From contig OX459095.1 of NCBI GenBank assembly GCA_949775045.1, forward strand, positions 24,246,778 to 24,310,777: a stretch of DNA of 64,000 nt, read 5' to 3'. The position numbers and the translations under genes are program-made. The stretch comes from Metridium senile (lineage: Eukaryota > Cnidaria > Anthozoa > Actiniaria > Metridiidae). Positions 21,001-26,900 of this stretch are shown here, piece after piece (the stretch's first letter is position 1; the number at the start of each line of letters is the position of its first letter). The notes below the pieces were generated by a model. It saw nothing but the letters and a program-made list of their open reading frames with translations, made no database searches and was not told where the DNA came from.

Positions 21001-23925
21001 TTATTATGTATTGTAGATGAATGTCCTAAATGTAAACAGATGCTAAAAAAGAAGTGCCACTGTCAACTTATGACTGTGTACATTCAATGCAGGTATGGTA
21101 ATAATTATATGATCACTGTACCCAAATATCAGTTGTGCTGTCGTGTAGTGGTGAACAAAGCTCACAATAGCACAATGCTCAAAACAAAGGAATCTACACT
21201 GTTTTTGTGTTACAAAACAATAGATTAAAGGTACATAACGACAGAGCTCAAATATCGAGAGTGGGCTATTATGACCACAGGGAGCCCAAGCTCATCACTT
21301 GTGATCTTTTACAGTAAATGTATGGAGTTGCGAGATATCCTTTCATTGTGCCTCAAATATACAATAATAAAAACTTTTTTTTACGTAGATAGTTGTGTAT
21401 AACTGTTTTCTAGTCTGTGACCGAGTTTTAGCTCAATTAGAGTGATTTTGACGAAAATACCCCAGTAAGTTTTTATTATTGTATATTTGAGGCACAGCGA
21501 AAGGATATCTCGCGACTCCATACATTTACTGTAAAAGATCACAAGTGATGAGCTTGGGCTCCCTGTGTTATGACTTACAAGCAAAGCCAAAAAATTTGAA
21601 CCAAATTATAAACAAGTCTGTTGAAAATTCCAGACTTCAAGGATTGATATCACATGACTGTAATAACAATTTATTTTAATCAAATAATTTAATTAATATA
21701 TAGAGGATATTACATGGGCGCGCGGAGATACGGATTTTATCTTCGAGTTTTCAATTGATATCTCACGATAATGTTCTGTTTATTATATAAACTCATGACA
21801 ATTGAAATAGCAAAAGTTTTATCAAGATATGCATTTAAAAATACTAACAAATAGATGGTAACGTGTTATTTCACATGTGAAATAACATGTTATTTTCTAG
21901 CCTCCTCCGCAGGCAACTTTTTTCACTTTTGGGCTTCCTTTTTTGAGAAGCGAGTTGAAGAGAGACTGGGACTGGGAGCGAAAAAAAAGAGGGGGGAGGG
22001 GGTCGTCCCTCACTCTCGGCCCCAATCCTTCTCTCGGAAATCCCACAGGAAACCCAAAGGAATCCCAAAAGAGAAAAAGGAGTAGCCTGCACAATGTGAA
22101 GATATCACTTTTTCGCGCGGGAGATCACCTGAAAATTCACTGAAGTTTATATAATAACTTATTTTACGTTGTATTAAGTGAATGGACATCATCCAAGAAG
22201 AATAAAAGAGAAGAGCTGATGTCATGCAAGAATCGATGCCCAAAGATATTAGAATGTAGTCATAGATGTTCAAATGACTGCCATCCTGGGCCATGTCCTG
22301 AACAATGCAACAAGAAAACATATCTTAGATGTCCTTGTAAGCGTAAGAAAAAGGTAAACTGCTTGTTTTGGTGTTCTGACATTCATGAAATCATTACGTG
22401 ATTATGAGAAAAGAAGCTCCTTTATTATTGCCATATATAAAAGGGTAGGGGTGTCCATCCTAAATGGGTTCCTACTGTAACAGTCTTGTCAAGGTTGCAT
22501 CAATAAATTATATTTTAATTTGTCATTACCTCATCTATGGTATCCTATTTTTTGCCATTTACCTTAAAAGGCAATGGATTTGTTTCTGGCTGAACATTTA
22601 AATTTGCAACAACATCCAATTATGGATTTCAACTATTAAACCCATGGTCATTTGCAAGCATGCATCGGGCAAAAGACCGAATTCCGTATGCCATTATAAT
22701 TGCACATACAGACTTTTTGACATATTTTATGATGTTTTGTTTTATTAGTTTCCTTTGTGATATGACTGATTGCAAATAAGCAAATGTTTATAATAAACAC
22801 TTAAATTAAAATGAGTGACTGTGGCTTAAAGGATAGCATGAGCATCCCACCCTTTCCGGATGTAAGTCATCAAGGAACATTGCAAAAGTGGAAGCATCAA
22901 ATGAAATAAAACAATCTCTAGACTGATTCCATAAATCAGAATATCATCAAAGAGTGAACTGGGTCTAAGTTATGGAATCAGTCTATAGTAAGTGATCTCA
23001 TTGTTGATTTGATTTTTTTTTTTTTGAGACTTTATTGTTTGTGTTGTGTATTTTTAAGGATTTTCCATGCAGTGTTGTTCAACAAGATCAAACATCATTG
23101 GAATGTGACAAAGAGTGTGAAGATTACAAGAAACAACAGAAACAGGAAGAAGAAGAAGAGAAAAAGAAGGAAATGGAAGAGGAGTTGCGCTTGCAAAAGG
23201 TATTGTGGCTTATGAAATTACTTCCCTATAATTTTAAACTTGTAAAAACATTATGGCACTTGTTTGAACTACTGGGCCCAGTTCAAGTCTCAGATTGGCA
23301 CTAGTCCAGGATTAACTGCATGGGTTATATTCTGGTCTGATCTAGGATTAGCTTAGCAATCAGGCCTTCGTAATCTATGATGGAAATATGATTCTGGCTA
23401 ATTCTGTTTCACTATAAACCTTCAAATACTTCAATGCTACAATCATTGATTTTAGCACTGCTGAAATTCTACTTCTACCCCCACCCCCCTTCGCAATGTT
23501 GAGGAGGGAGTCATTGTTTGGTGTGGGGGGAAGGGGGGGGGGGGGGAATTTTTTATACTTAAAATAAATGAAGTAGTCACTATGAGATAAAACACTAAAA
23601 TCGTGCCAACTACTTTTGACAATGATTGTAGAGGTATTAATTTTATTATCTATTTGGTAGTTCAATACTAGTTTTGCCTGCCAAACCAGTCATTTGGCCA
23701 TTGGCATGCAGCTATTTCGATCCCTGTAACTTAACCCATACCATCATTATATAGGAGGAGCTGGAGCTATTTGAAAGAAACAGGCGTGGCAAGAAGCGCC
23801 GTCCAAAGAAACAGGAAGAAGAAGTAATCAAAGAGTGGTGGATATTGACTCATAAACGAGACATCTTTGTCAGTGCTTTTGCCATTGCTTTTGTGGCATT
23901 TATGTTTTATCTTGCCATTAATTGA
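2..23925 (+). CDS. NFXL1: NFXL1-like NF-X1 zinc-finger membrane protein (5' partial, 20 exons)
   Basis: Exons: 2-85, 440-570, 1591-1660, 2141-2249, 2593-2754, 3258-3358, 4123-4237, 4994-5241, 5936-6026, 6671-6791, 7336-7369, 7518-7643, 8326-8426, 9237-9258, 10078-10209, 20398-20488, 21017-21092, 22179-22353, 23059-23199, 23755-23925. All have GT/AG borders and the phases sum to 766 codons plus TGA. The product opens with a RING/PHD-like cysteine cluster (CLICIASIK, then [11 protein letters not shown]), followed by many NF-X1 fingers (for example [18 protein letters not shown] and [18 protein letters not shown]). It ends with a Glu/Lys-rich coiled coil (exon 19) and a hydrophobic C-terminal anchor near 23,866-23,922. 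Order and length from the RING onward match vertebrate NFXL1 closely; the anchor separates it from NFX1. The family is thought to combine E3-ligase-like and transcription-related roles, but its biochemistry is poorly defined. N-terminal exons are off the window. The 10.2 kb intron after exon 15 was inflated by retroelements. Confidence 0.93.
806..1465. mobile_element. Inverted-repeat element, 0.66 kb, in NFXL1 intron
   Basis: The ends are complementary: TGTTCTGGACTGGCTAGCC at the left against GGCTAGCCAGACAAGAACA at the right. The interior holds internal duplications of a CTCCTTGAAAACTCCTTAGA motif (about 1,010-1,035 and 1,347-1,366) and a poly-C run near 1,416-1,431. No coding capacity is seen. 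A shorter relative lies at 6,955-7,043. Confidence 0.6.
1880..2135. repeat. (ATTC/ATTT)n simple repeat directly before an NFXL1 exon
   Basis: Imperfect CATT/TATT tetranucleotide array running to within a few bases of the 3' splice site at 2,140. The exon starting at 2,141 therefore uses a repeat-derived pyrimidine-rich tract. The 127-residue open frame across it is a Phe/Ile/His repeat artefact. Confidence 0.85.
3083..3160. repeat. Near-perfect 78-bp palindrome
   Basis: Arms TACTCTAAAGACAGC and GCTGTGTTTAGAGTA close on a TTATGTTATTACATAA centre. It is probably a very short inverted-repeat transposon or its remnant inside an NFXL1 intron. Confidence 0.6.
3651..4092. mobile_element. MITE with long terminal inverted repeats
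   Basis: The left end ATTACAGCCAAGCCTACAGA pairs with the right end TCTGTAGGTTTGGCTGTAAT. Complementarity continues, with gaps, for roughly 130 bp from each end (Phe/Lys-like AT-rich stretches about 3,690-3,780 and 3,967-4,060). It is non-autonomous, with no transposase frame. Confidence 0.75.
4507..4953. mobile_element. MITE with TIR ending ...CACTGTTACACTGTGCAATTT
   Basis: About 38-bp inverted ends at 4,507-4,545 and 4,915-4,953, with internal sub-repeats of the GCAACTTG motif in both orientations. It lies in an NFXL1 intron between the exons at 4,123 and 4,994. Overlapping open frames on both strands are artefacts of the palindromic structure. Confidence 0.75.
5288..5427. mobile_element. 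MITE, family shared with 24,290-24,433
   Basis: The ends TGAAAACTCAGACATTC and CATTGAAATGTCTAAGTTTG are inverted relatives. A diverged copy at 24,290-24,433 keeps both ends and the internal AGTAATTAGCAG motif. Confidence 0.6.
6029..6256. repeat. (GAAT/AAAT/GGAT)n tetranucleotide array
   Basis: Imperfect 4-bp repeat starting almost immediately after the donor site at 6,026. Long His/Ile/Phe open frames on the minus strand come only from the repeat. Confidence 0.88.
6955..7043. mobile_element. Short inverted-repeat element related to 806-1465
   Basis: TTGTTCTTGACTGTCTAGCC pairs with the complementary CAGGGGCAGTCAAGAAGAA; GAGGCT is conserved next to both ends, as in the longer copy. Confidence 0.5.
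7925..8091. mobile_element. MITE with ATAGACCTCTTTAC ends, copy 1
   Basis: Ends ATAGACCTCTTTACTTCC and GGAAGGTAAAGAGGTCTAT are perfect inverted repeats. The same family occurs at 30,459-30,627 and 33,686-33,843. Internal conserved parts are CCCATTTCAGACCA and AAAAGAACAAT. Confidence 0.8.
8496..8702. mobile_element. MITE with TTACAGTGCGGACACTCC ends
   Basis: The left end TTACAGTGCGGACACTCCAA and the right end CCGGTTGAAGTGTTCGCACT plus GTAA are imperfect inverted repeats of about 31 bp; the interior is AT-rich and non-coding. Confidence 0.75.
8874..9061. mobile_element. Palindromic MITE with TTACAGCGCAACGCGT ends
   Basis: Both halves are nearly perfect inverted copies: TTACAGCGCAACGCG at the left, CGCGTTGCGCTGTAA at the right, and a shared internal TATTCGCATACTTCTGTCTC block. 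The open frames seen on both strands are mirror images of each other and not genes. Confidence 0.8.
9803..9945. mobile_element. MITE with AGAGTGGTTTTCGTTAACC ends
   Basis: Inverted ends AGTGGTTTTCGTTAACC and GGGTTTAGGAAATCCACT. A half copy sits at 36,455-36,533, cut by another MITE. Confidence 0.6.
10615..12815 (-). mobile_element. 5'-truncated non-LTR retrotransposon (LINE)
   Basis: Minus-strand element in the large NFXL1 intron. It retains the region between endonuclease and RT, the whole reverse transcriptase and the C-terminal tail, and ends in a short AAGT-type tandem tail (10,615-10,640). The 5' end breaks off close to the edge of the neighbouring retroelement at 12,827. The family (CR1/RTE/Jockey-like) is not resolved by eye. 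Confidence 0.85.
10631..12785 (-). pseudogene. LINE ORF2 reverse transcriptase, truncated
   Basis: The frame is open from about 12,730 down to the stop at 10,631; one in-frame TAG at about 12,731-12,733 interrupts an otherwise open upstream frame. The longest ATG-started part is 484 residues from 12,085. Visible RT features are [15 protein letters not shown] (finger region), [32 protein letters not shown] (motif A) and [15 protein letters not shown] (motif C, catalytic FADD). The tail carries [13 protein letters not shown], usual for animal LINEs. The apurinic endonuclease domain is missing, so this copy cannot be autonomous. It could still be transcribed as intronic sequence antisense to NFXL1. 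Confidence 0.85.
12827..12899 (-). repeat. Split direct repeat B2 (element 3' end)
   Basis: 73 bp matching B1 at 13,151-13,223 along its whole length, from GAATAGTAATC to ATATTGAATCA. It forms the outer 3' boundary of the retroelement. Confidence 0.88.
13004..13157 (-). repeat. Split direct repeat A2
   Basis: 154 bp, same length and sequence as A1 (19,712-19,865), overlapping B1 by GAATAGT. The B1-A2 junction is what a circular form of the element would contain, with GAATAGT as a plausible recombination core. Confidence 0.9.
13151..13223 (-). repeat. Split direct repeat B1
   Basis: Internal partner of B2, located just after the recombinase ORF. It shares the GAATAGT core with A2. Confidence 0.88.
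13359..14702 (-). CDS. Tyrosine recombinase (integrase) of the Ngaro-type element
   Basis: 444 residues from ATG at 14,693. It has an N-terminal zinc-ribbon-like cysteine set (CPKC at 12-15, CQRC at 26-29), a SAM-like helical region, and a C-terminal catalytic domain with Arg244 (SGDRPGDL), His358/Arg361 (LHGFRSG), His388 and the nucleophile Tyr392 or Tyr393 (TALYYLQL). This is the R..HxR..H..Y set of phage-integrase-type recombinases. It would integrate a circular DNA copy by strand exchange, probably at a short core such as GAATAGT. The coding region is preceded by a 3' splice site (pyrimidine-poor TTGTATTGTAG) whose exon, starting at 14,702, is open in the same frame (Asp-Leu-Pro before Met). 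Expression by splicing from the leader exon is therefore possible. Confidence 0.9.
   Translation of the reverse strand, partial: DLPMVAKLFTPSVRCPKCSHANDVDFRFCQRCGYKRKVISWQRVDHVDIDLDVIDERLQQLLNYDRATSYAKQKDSLQKELEEFVAALQGNVTLATLTPRDICRFLIYKDRNGRTQVHINSCQFIGDKGKHPCGCPMRLSYKTVDSYIGKLRAIFHTMGRDGEWDKRLGLGNPAADKCVKDYLRLVTAEQLQARVTPKQATPFFVDKLTQLSLHLQRKLEKVNKPIERFIIARDQAYFKTAFFSGDRPGDLGRVKVPEILRFPNDDGLLFNHIWGKTLRDGDQNVFGIRRNPQTAICPIRAIEQYIDIARQMCVDLTRGYLFRPTTSAQGIVDAPLTSSTAEARLKGYLDEMGINEGETLHGFRSGCAITLALTGADLSEIMDHVGWNRRHTALYYLQLAKVLNPSGASGKLASSGTVDTIQPWQDINELKRFVSAFPMETTNKRKK
14886..17141 (-). CDS. Reverse transcriptase-RNase H polyprotein of the Ngaro-type element
   Basis: About 750 residues. RT motifs: [11 protein letters not shown] (near 191-201), [14 protein letters not shown] (motif A, Asp229/230 region), [10 protein letters not shown] (261-270) and YIDD (293-296, catalytic). 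RNase H residues: Asp474 (ATDAS), Glu509 (VKEA), Asp534 (MVDSQ) and Asp583 (NPADFPSR). The open frame begins right after an in-frame TAG that is also a good 3' splice site (CCTTTTCCTTATCCTAG), with GGT GTG CAA as first codons and no ATG until residue 17. This suggests the ORF is reached by splicing in phase 0. No aspartic protease or methyltransferase is recognised. Confidence 0.9.
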   Translation of the reverse strand, partial: GVQFPQWEKNVEFDRRLMGEEQEKNVISWVDYQGNPVTVADEMTANDEIDRRVILVQKGEAGGRVTNLCFRDPKCFKAGELHAHETQWEALAQKCSGASQDEVLEWIRNKVSVWSFFRRFKGTFKGIDYDSDRPPTRIFKNNASCKPFTEYIQSTLLDRMKTGAISLLGRVGEVEAPHIVLPLTVEPSKPRLCLDARYVNLWMQDKPFTLDKLSDVPRYVDKDSFQTVLDDKSGYDHIMLTDDSRTFFGMQWGGWYFSYNTIPFGWKISPYIYNTTGLMATNYFRSIGVPCSLYIDDRHNGQLQVPFDTGVYATMTNHEDRMRSAAESALFLVAFYLIQLGYFLGLAKSILIPQRKVPYLGFLVDSQEQCFRLIPEKRRKFILLVKTVLTAHTVNVKTLQRLVGKCVSLALAVPAAKLFTREMNRAISKGLRSCKPLRLEGKLKEEIQYWLFLETWDAPFPWKNERHIQVRVATDASSYGWGANILSPVQKEISDYWSAEEKGWDIAVKEAIAIDKLLCSCEDVLRNARVDAMVDSQVVINAWNNQGGRSAPLNTALKKLFHTTVRLNVLLQLLYVPSSANPADFPSRRISMLDSRLAYNTWRYVENIFGEKEGHTCDLMSLDSNVMKNRSGQDLPHFTPWPSPGSSGVNVFAQNLAQRGSILKRPYVFPPLALVGPVLSLLQEYSLSCTVVVLDVYPRKFWWPLLWCKSTKKHKLAAKGDEKAILAPSKNGWVPHKSLQGDLWAFAFKPL
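17453..17992 (-). CDS. Gag-like protein with CCHC zinc knuckle (main exon)
   Basis: About 178 residues: a Lys/Glu-rich helical N-terminus, a globular middle part, an Arg/Pro-rich stretch, and a zinc knuckle C-x2-C-x4-H-x4-C at residues 141-154 ([14 protein letters not shown]) that would bind the element RNA. The frame starts immediately after a strong 3' splice site (TGTTGTTTTTCTAG) with codons AAA TTG and no ATG until residue 10, so the natural N-terminus is probably supplied by the leader exon at 19,524-19,664, joined in phase 0. Same strand and order as pol and recombinase. Confidence 0.85.
   Translation of the reverse strand, partial: KLKKELQELMSSLRKPSVEDVARKITNYISRPLLEFNKYEALEMLDTLQGAAHDNKHEKANFYKVAYQTARAKIDIPKEQFRHLLLRLVGDKDHEKVLDVLRKVEKEYNKQSNNRAEARPAPYRRYPNRMANTWQGSADRRCFYCGKVGHIKFNCELRKKDMQGASTSTNDAIKGKGDN
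18190..19206. repeat. 90-bp tandem array in the retroelement leader intron
   Basis: Around ten or eleven copies of a 90-bp unit containing GCCTCCCTGTACACGGGAAA and ATAGTCATCCAACGAACACT. Copies near gag (18,190-18,480) are the most diverged and central ones are nearly identical. The unit length is a multiple of three, which produces long repetitive open frames on both strands (for instance 18,543-18,992); these are not taken as genes. Confidence 0.9.
19524..19664 (-). CDS. Putative shared leader exon of the retroelement (47 aa)
   Basis: The ATG at 19,664 is in a reasonable context (GCGAGAAATGTCC) and opens a 47-codon Ala/Gln/Glu-rich frame (starts [12 protein letters not shown], ends AAQVELE) that stops exactly at a splice donor, GAG followed by GTAAAT, in phase 0. 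Acceptors before gag (17,993), pol (17,142) and recombinase (14,703) are all phase 0 as well. It lies directly inside repeat A1. Without splicing the frame runs only about 15 codons further. Confidence 0.6.
19712..19865 (-). repeat. Split direct repeat A1 (element 5' end)
   Basis: 154 bp matching A2. It forms the 5' boundary and presumably carries the promoter and untranslated leader. The flank beyond 19,865 (GGTCACACTT) recurs next to GATAGT at 20,344, which may show what one side of the empty site looked like. Confidence 0.88.
19917..20320. mobile_element. MITE with ATTGGCCAGTAACAAAACGAG ends
   Basis: About 110-bp terminal inverted repeats: ATTGGCCAGTAACAAAACGA at the left, TCGTTTTGTTACTGGCCAAT at the right, and further pairing through GAGCAGATCAAGATATG. 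It sits inside a tandem duplication that covers the 3' splice site of the next NFXL1 exon. Confidence 0.82.
20321..20407. repeat. Tandem duplication across the intron end and start of an NFXL1 exon
   Basis: The block GTGGTCACACTTTACACTG..TTGTGTAATTGTTTCA occurs at 19,863-19,912 and 20,348-20,390, and AAGGCTGGTCAAG (exon start) at 20,321-20,333 and 20,395-20,407. The second copy continues into coding sequence; the first is a decoy acceptor that runs into a stop soon after. Confidence 0.7.
20572..20779. mobile_element. MITE with TTTACAGTGTGACGCGCG ends
   Basis: Perfect 18-bp inverted ends (right end CGCGCGTCACACTGTAAA), with further imperfect pairing inward (AACTTTTGAGAAA against TTTCTCAAAAGTT). 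Confidence 0.82.
20895..20939. repeat. 45-bp hairpin with TAGCCTGCGTTACATC arms
   Basis: Arms TAGCCTGCGTTACATC and GATGTAACGCAGGCTA around a 13-base loop; ATAATTGATT repeats directly on both sides. Confidence 0.6.
21270..21573. mobile_element. Palindromic MITE, 0.3 kb
   Basis: Arms of about 110 bp: CACAGGGAGCCCAAGCTCAT at the left, ATGAGCTTGGGCTCCCTGTG at the right, with matching CTTTTACAGTAAATGTATGG blocks inward. No coding capacity. Confidence 0.8.
21860..21892. repeat. 33-bp near-perfect palindrome
   Basis: AACRTGTTATTTCACATG followed by its reverse complement. It could extrude a cruciform; no function is assigned. Confidence 0.6.
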
Positions 23926-23981
23926 TGACTGCTATTTACATATTTACATTGTATTATAAAAATTGATAAAAATATTTTCAC

Positions 23982-23987
23982 ATTAAA
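23982..23987 (+). terminator. Candidate poly(A) signal of NFXL1
   Basis: ATTAAA lies 57 bases past the NFXL1 stop codon. Cleavage 10-30 bases later would place the mRNA end inside the last coding exon of the opposite FAM47E-like gene. Confidence 0.45.
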
Positions 23988-23992
23988 CAATG

Positions 23993-26900
23993 TTAACTTT
24001 GTGCTACTATGGATTTTCGTTTCTCCATCCTGGACTCTAGATCTGGTGATTTACTGGTAACTTCTTTTAGCAGAGTTTCTAGCTGGTTTTGTTGTCCTTG
24101 TTGTTCTACTGCTTGTAAAAACTCTGGAACTCTTGTGCTTTTCTTGTCTACAAAGTCTTTAAATGCCTTGGCTCCATGCATAGTGGCAAGAACAGTATCC
24201 TGAGAAAGACAATAATTAATATAACGAGAAATAGCATCAATTATTTGCTTTAGCCTGTTTTTGTAATTACATTTACTGCAGTTTTCAACTTTCTGTGAAC
24301 TCAGCCATTCCAACAGTTAGTTGTGAAATTCGTTTTTTGCTGCCGTCAATCATAAACATAAAAGGACCCGAGTAATTAGCAGCAGCAAATAAGTATTTCA
24401 CAAGTAGCATTGGAATGTCCTAGTTTGCAGAAAGATGAAAACTGAAGTAACATATCATTTGCATATATAGATCTTCACATCCTTATAACTCAGAATTTAT
24501 GACGTTAAATAAAAATTGACCTATCCAAAACTTTAGTAATTTACGAAGAATGGATTTTTAAAATATTGTTATAAACATTAGGGGTACTGTTTGACTTACT
24601 AGTTTTTGGCTTTTCTTCTTGGCTTCAGACAGGGTCTTGTCCTGTTGTTCTTTAGGGTCTTGAAGTTGTTCGTCGTCCGATCTTGGTTTCCAGGTCTTTG
24701 GGCTTAAGTACCAGGCACCATACTTCACTTTTACCCAGCTAGGCATGTATTTGGTAGAACCCTGCGAAATAATTTGGAAATTCATTCATAAAAATATTGA
24801 AAATACAAAAAGGAATATAGGACATCTCCTACATGTACTGGCTGCGGTCCAATTTACTAGAAATGAAAATAAATAAAGCAACAACAGTACTTGATAGAGC
24901 CAATTATTGAAACTAGGGTAATACTGAAAGACTGTTTCTAACTATTCCAGAAAAAAATGACAAACTATGTTATTAGGTTTATTCTCTAAAAAAGCTCTTG
25001 CATTGTTATCTATAAACCATAATAAAGAGTGAGGATTACTCAAAACTGTTAGAGATGACTTTACGTTTACCACCTCAAAGCTAGAGCCCAACCTTGCAAC
25101 TTGACCATGCTGGCTTTATGCCTCACTACTTTGTAATAAGACTTGTGCTTAATTACCTCTTTGGAATCTGTTATTTGACCATGCTGGCTTTAAGCCTCAC
25201 TACTTTGTATTAAGACATTGTGACTAATTACTTCTTTGGAATCTGTTATTTGACCATGCTGGCTTTAAGCCTCACTACTTTGTAATATTACCTCTTTGGA
25301 ATCTGTTATGGTTGGTTTTGCTTCGCTTGTTTTTGGTACTGGTGACCCAGTATTTATTCTCAGTTCAGGTGGGACATTAGTGAGTTCTACAACATGAATA
25401 GGTACAGACAGGGCAGGCTGCAATAGAAAGTAAACATTCAACAATGGTTTTCACTTTGGTTGCTCAACAATTTCCGTTCATTTATACAGGCAATAAATAT
25501 ATTTAATAAATATTATATTAATATACAGTAAGTTTAAAAAGGTTGTCCTTGACAGGCTCCAAGTTAACGAAACGTACTGCATCGAATGGGAGTATGGGTA
25601 AAAAACATTCGTGTAGATTTGAAGGCTTTGACAACAACGTTTCTTTTGAATTGAGAATATCTTACAATGCACTTGATCACTGTAATTGTGGTATAGCAAG
25701 TGCACTGCAAATGTCAATCATGAAAACCACCTTTTACAGTAGTAAACAGTCTTAGTTGCCTAATATCTATGTGGTTCACAAACCTTAGTTTCATATCCAC
25801 TTGCAAATAATGACATCACTGTTGACTCCTCGATGTTGTTACTTTCTCCACCCTAAATCACAGTATATCAATTACAAGATTAGAGTGTTATACACATTTG
25901 AATAAAACACACACACCTCTTTTAATTTGGTAAGCAACACCTTTACTTTACAAAACGTAGTATAAATGTAGTATACAAAATGGGGTTTCTGGGACGGGCG
26001 GATCAGGGTGAATCACGGGTCAGCCCTAGAACCCACAACAAACGTTAACAATAAACCGAACATTCTTTTGCTTATACTAAAAAAAATCAAGTACAAAAAG
26101 ACTCACAGCACGCTTCAGAAAATGTTTGCTGGAGTTTTTCAAAAAATTTCAAAATCGTAAAGGACTAGAGCCGAGTTCTAGACAACCTGTTGATACTAAT
26201 GATGGCTACTCTACTCGATGTATAAACTTGGATAAGTTCCATCTTTCATACTTGAATTTTACTAAAGAAATGCTTTTTAAGAAAATACACTTTAAAAAGG
26301 AGTTCTGTTTTTTTTTTGTCGTGCGTCGCAAGATGGCGAGAACAAGGACGTTATACTTTCATCCGCCGACTATAATCGATACGTCGCTTCACTTGATGTC
26401 CTTGTTTTTGTCTATATTTTTCGATCAAAAAAAAAAACCCAAAACAATAAGTAGCGATGGTATGAATGCATATTATATTTACTAGCTTTATTTTCTATAA
26501 ATCTGTACAAATTCTAGTTAAGAAAAGAGCTGCAGTTATGGAGAAATTGTCTTGTAAAGTTAGAGTAAATTTCAAGAACATTTTCTTGTTCGTCTGACTA
26601 CATTTCACTGAAACCTCGATAAAGTTTCCAAAATCAATTTGTTTTATTTTTGGTAGATATATCTTTTAGTGTAAATATAACTGTGTGTAATAACACACAG
26701 TTAATATTTACACTAAAAGACATATCTACCAAAAACAAAAGAAATCGGTAATGGCCCTTTGTAGACTATATGGTTACCCTCTCCGCCGTTATTAGTGTCG
26801 GGCTTCCTGTCCCGAGCAGCCGTTATTGGGGAGGGACAGGAAGCCCAACACTAAAAACGGTTGCGAGGGACACTATTTGTAGACACATTTTTCGAATTTG

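Noticed and set aside
26126..26485. 119-residue plus-strand frame
   Set aside because: Low-complexity, Phe/Lys-rich, no splice or domain support; lies in a FAM47E-like intron.
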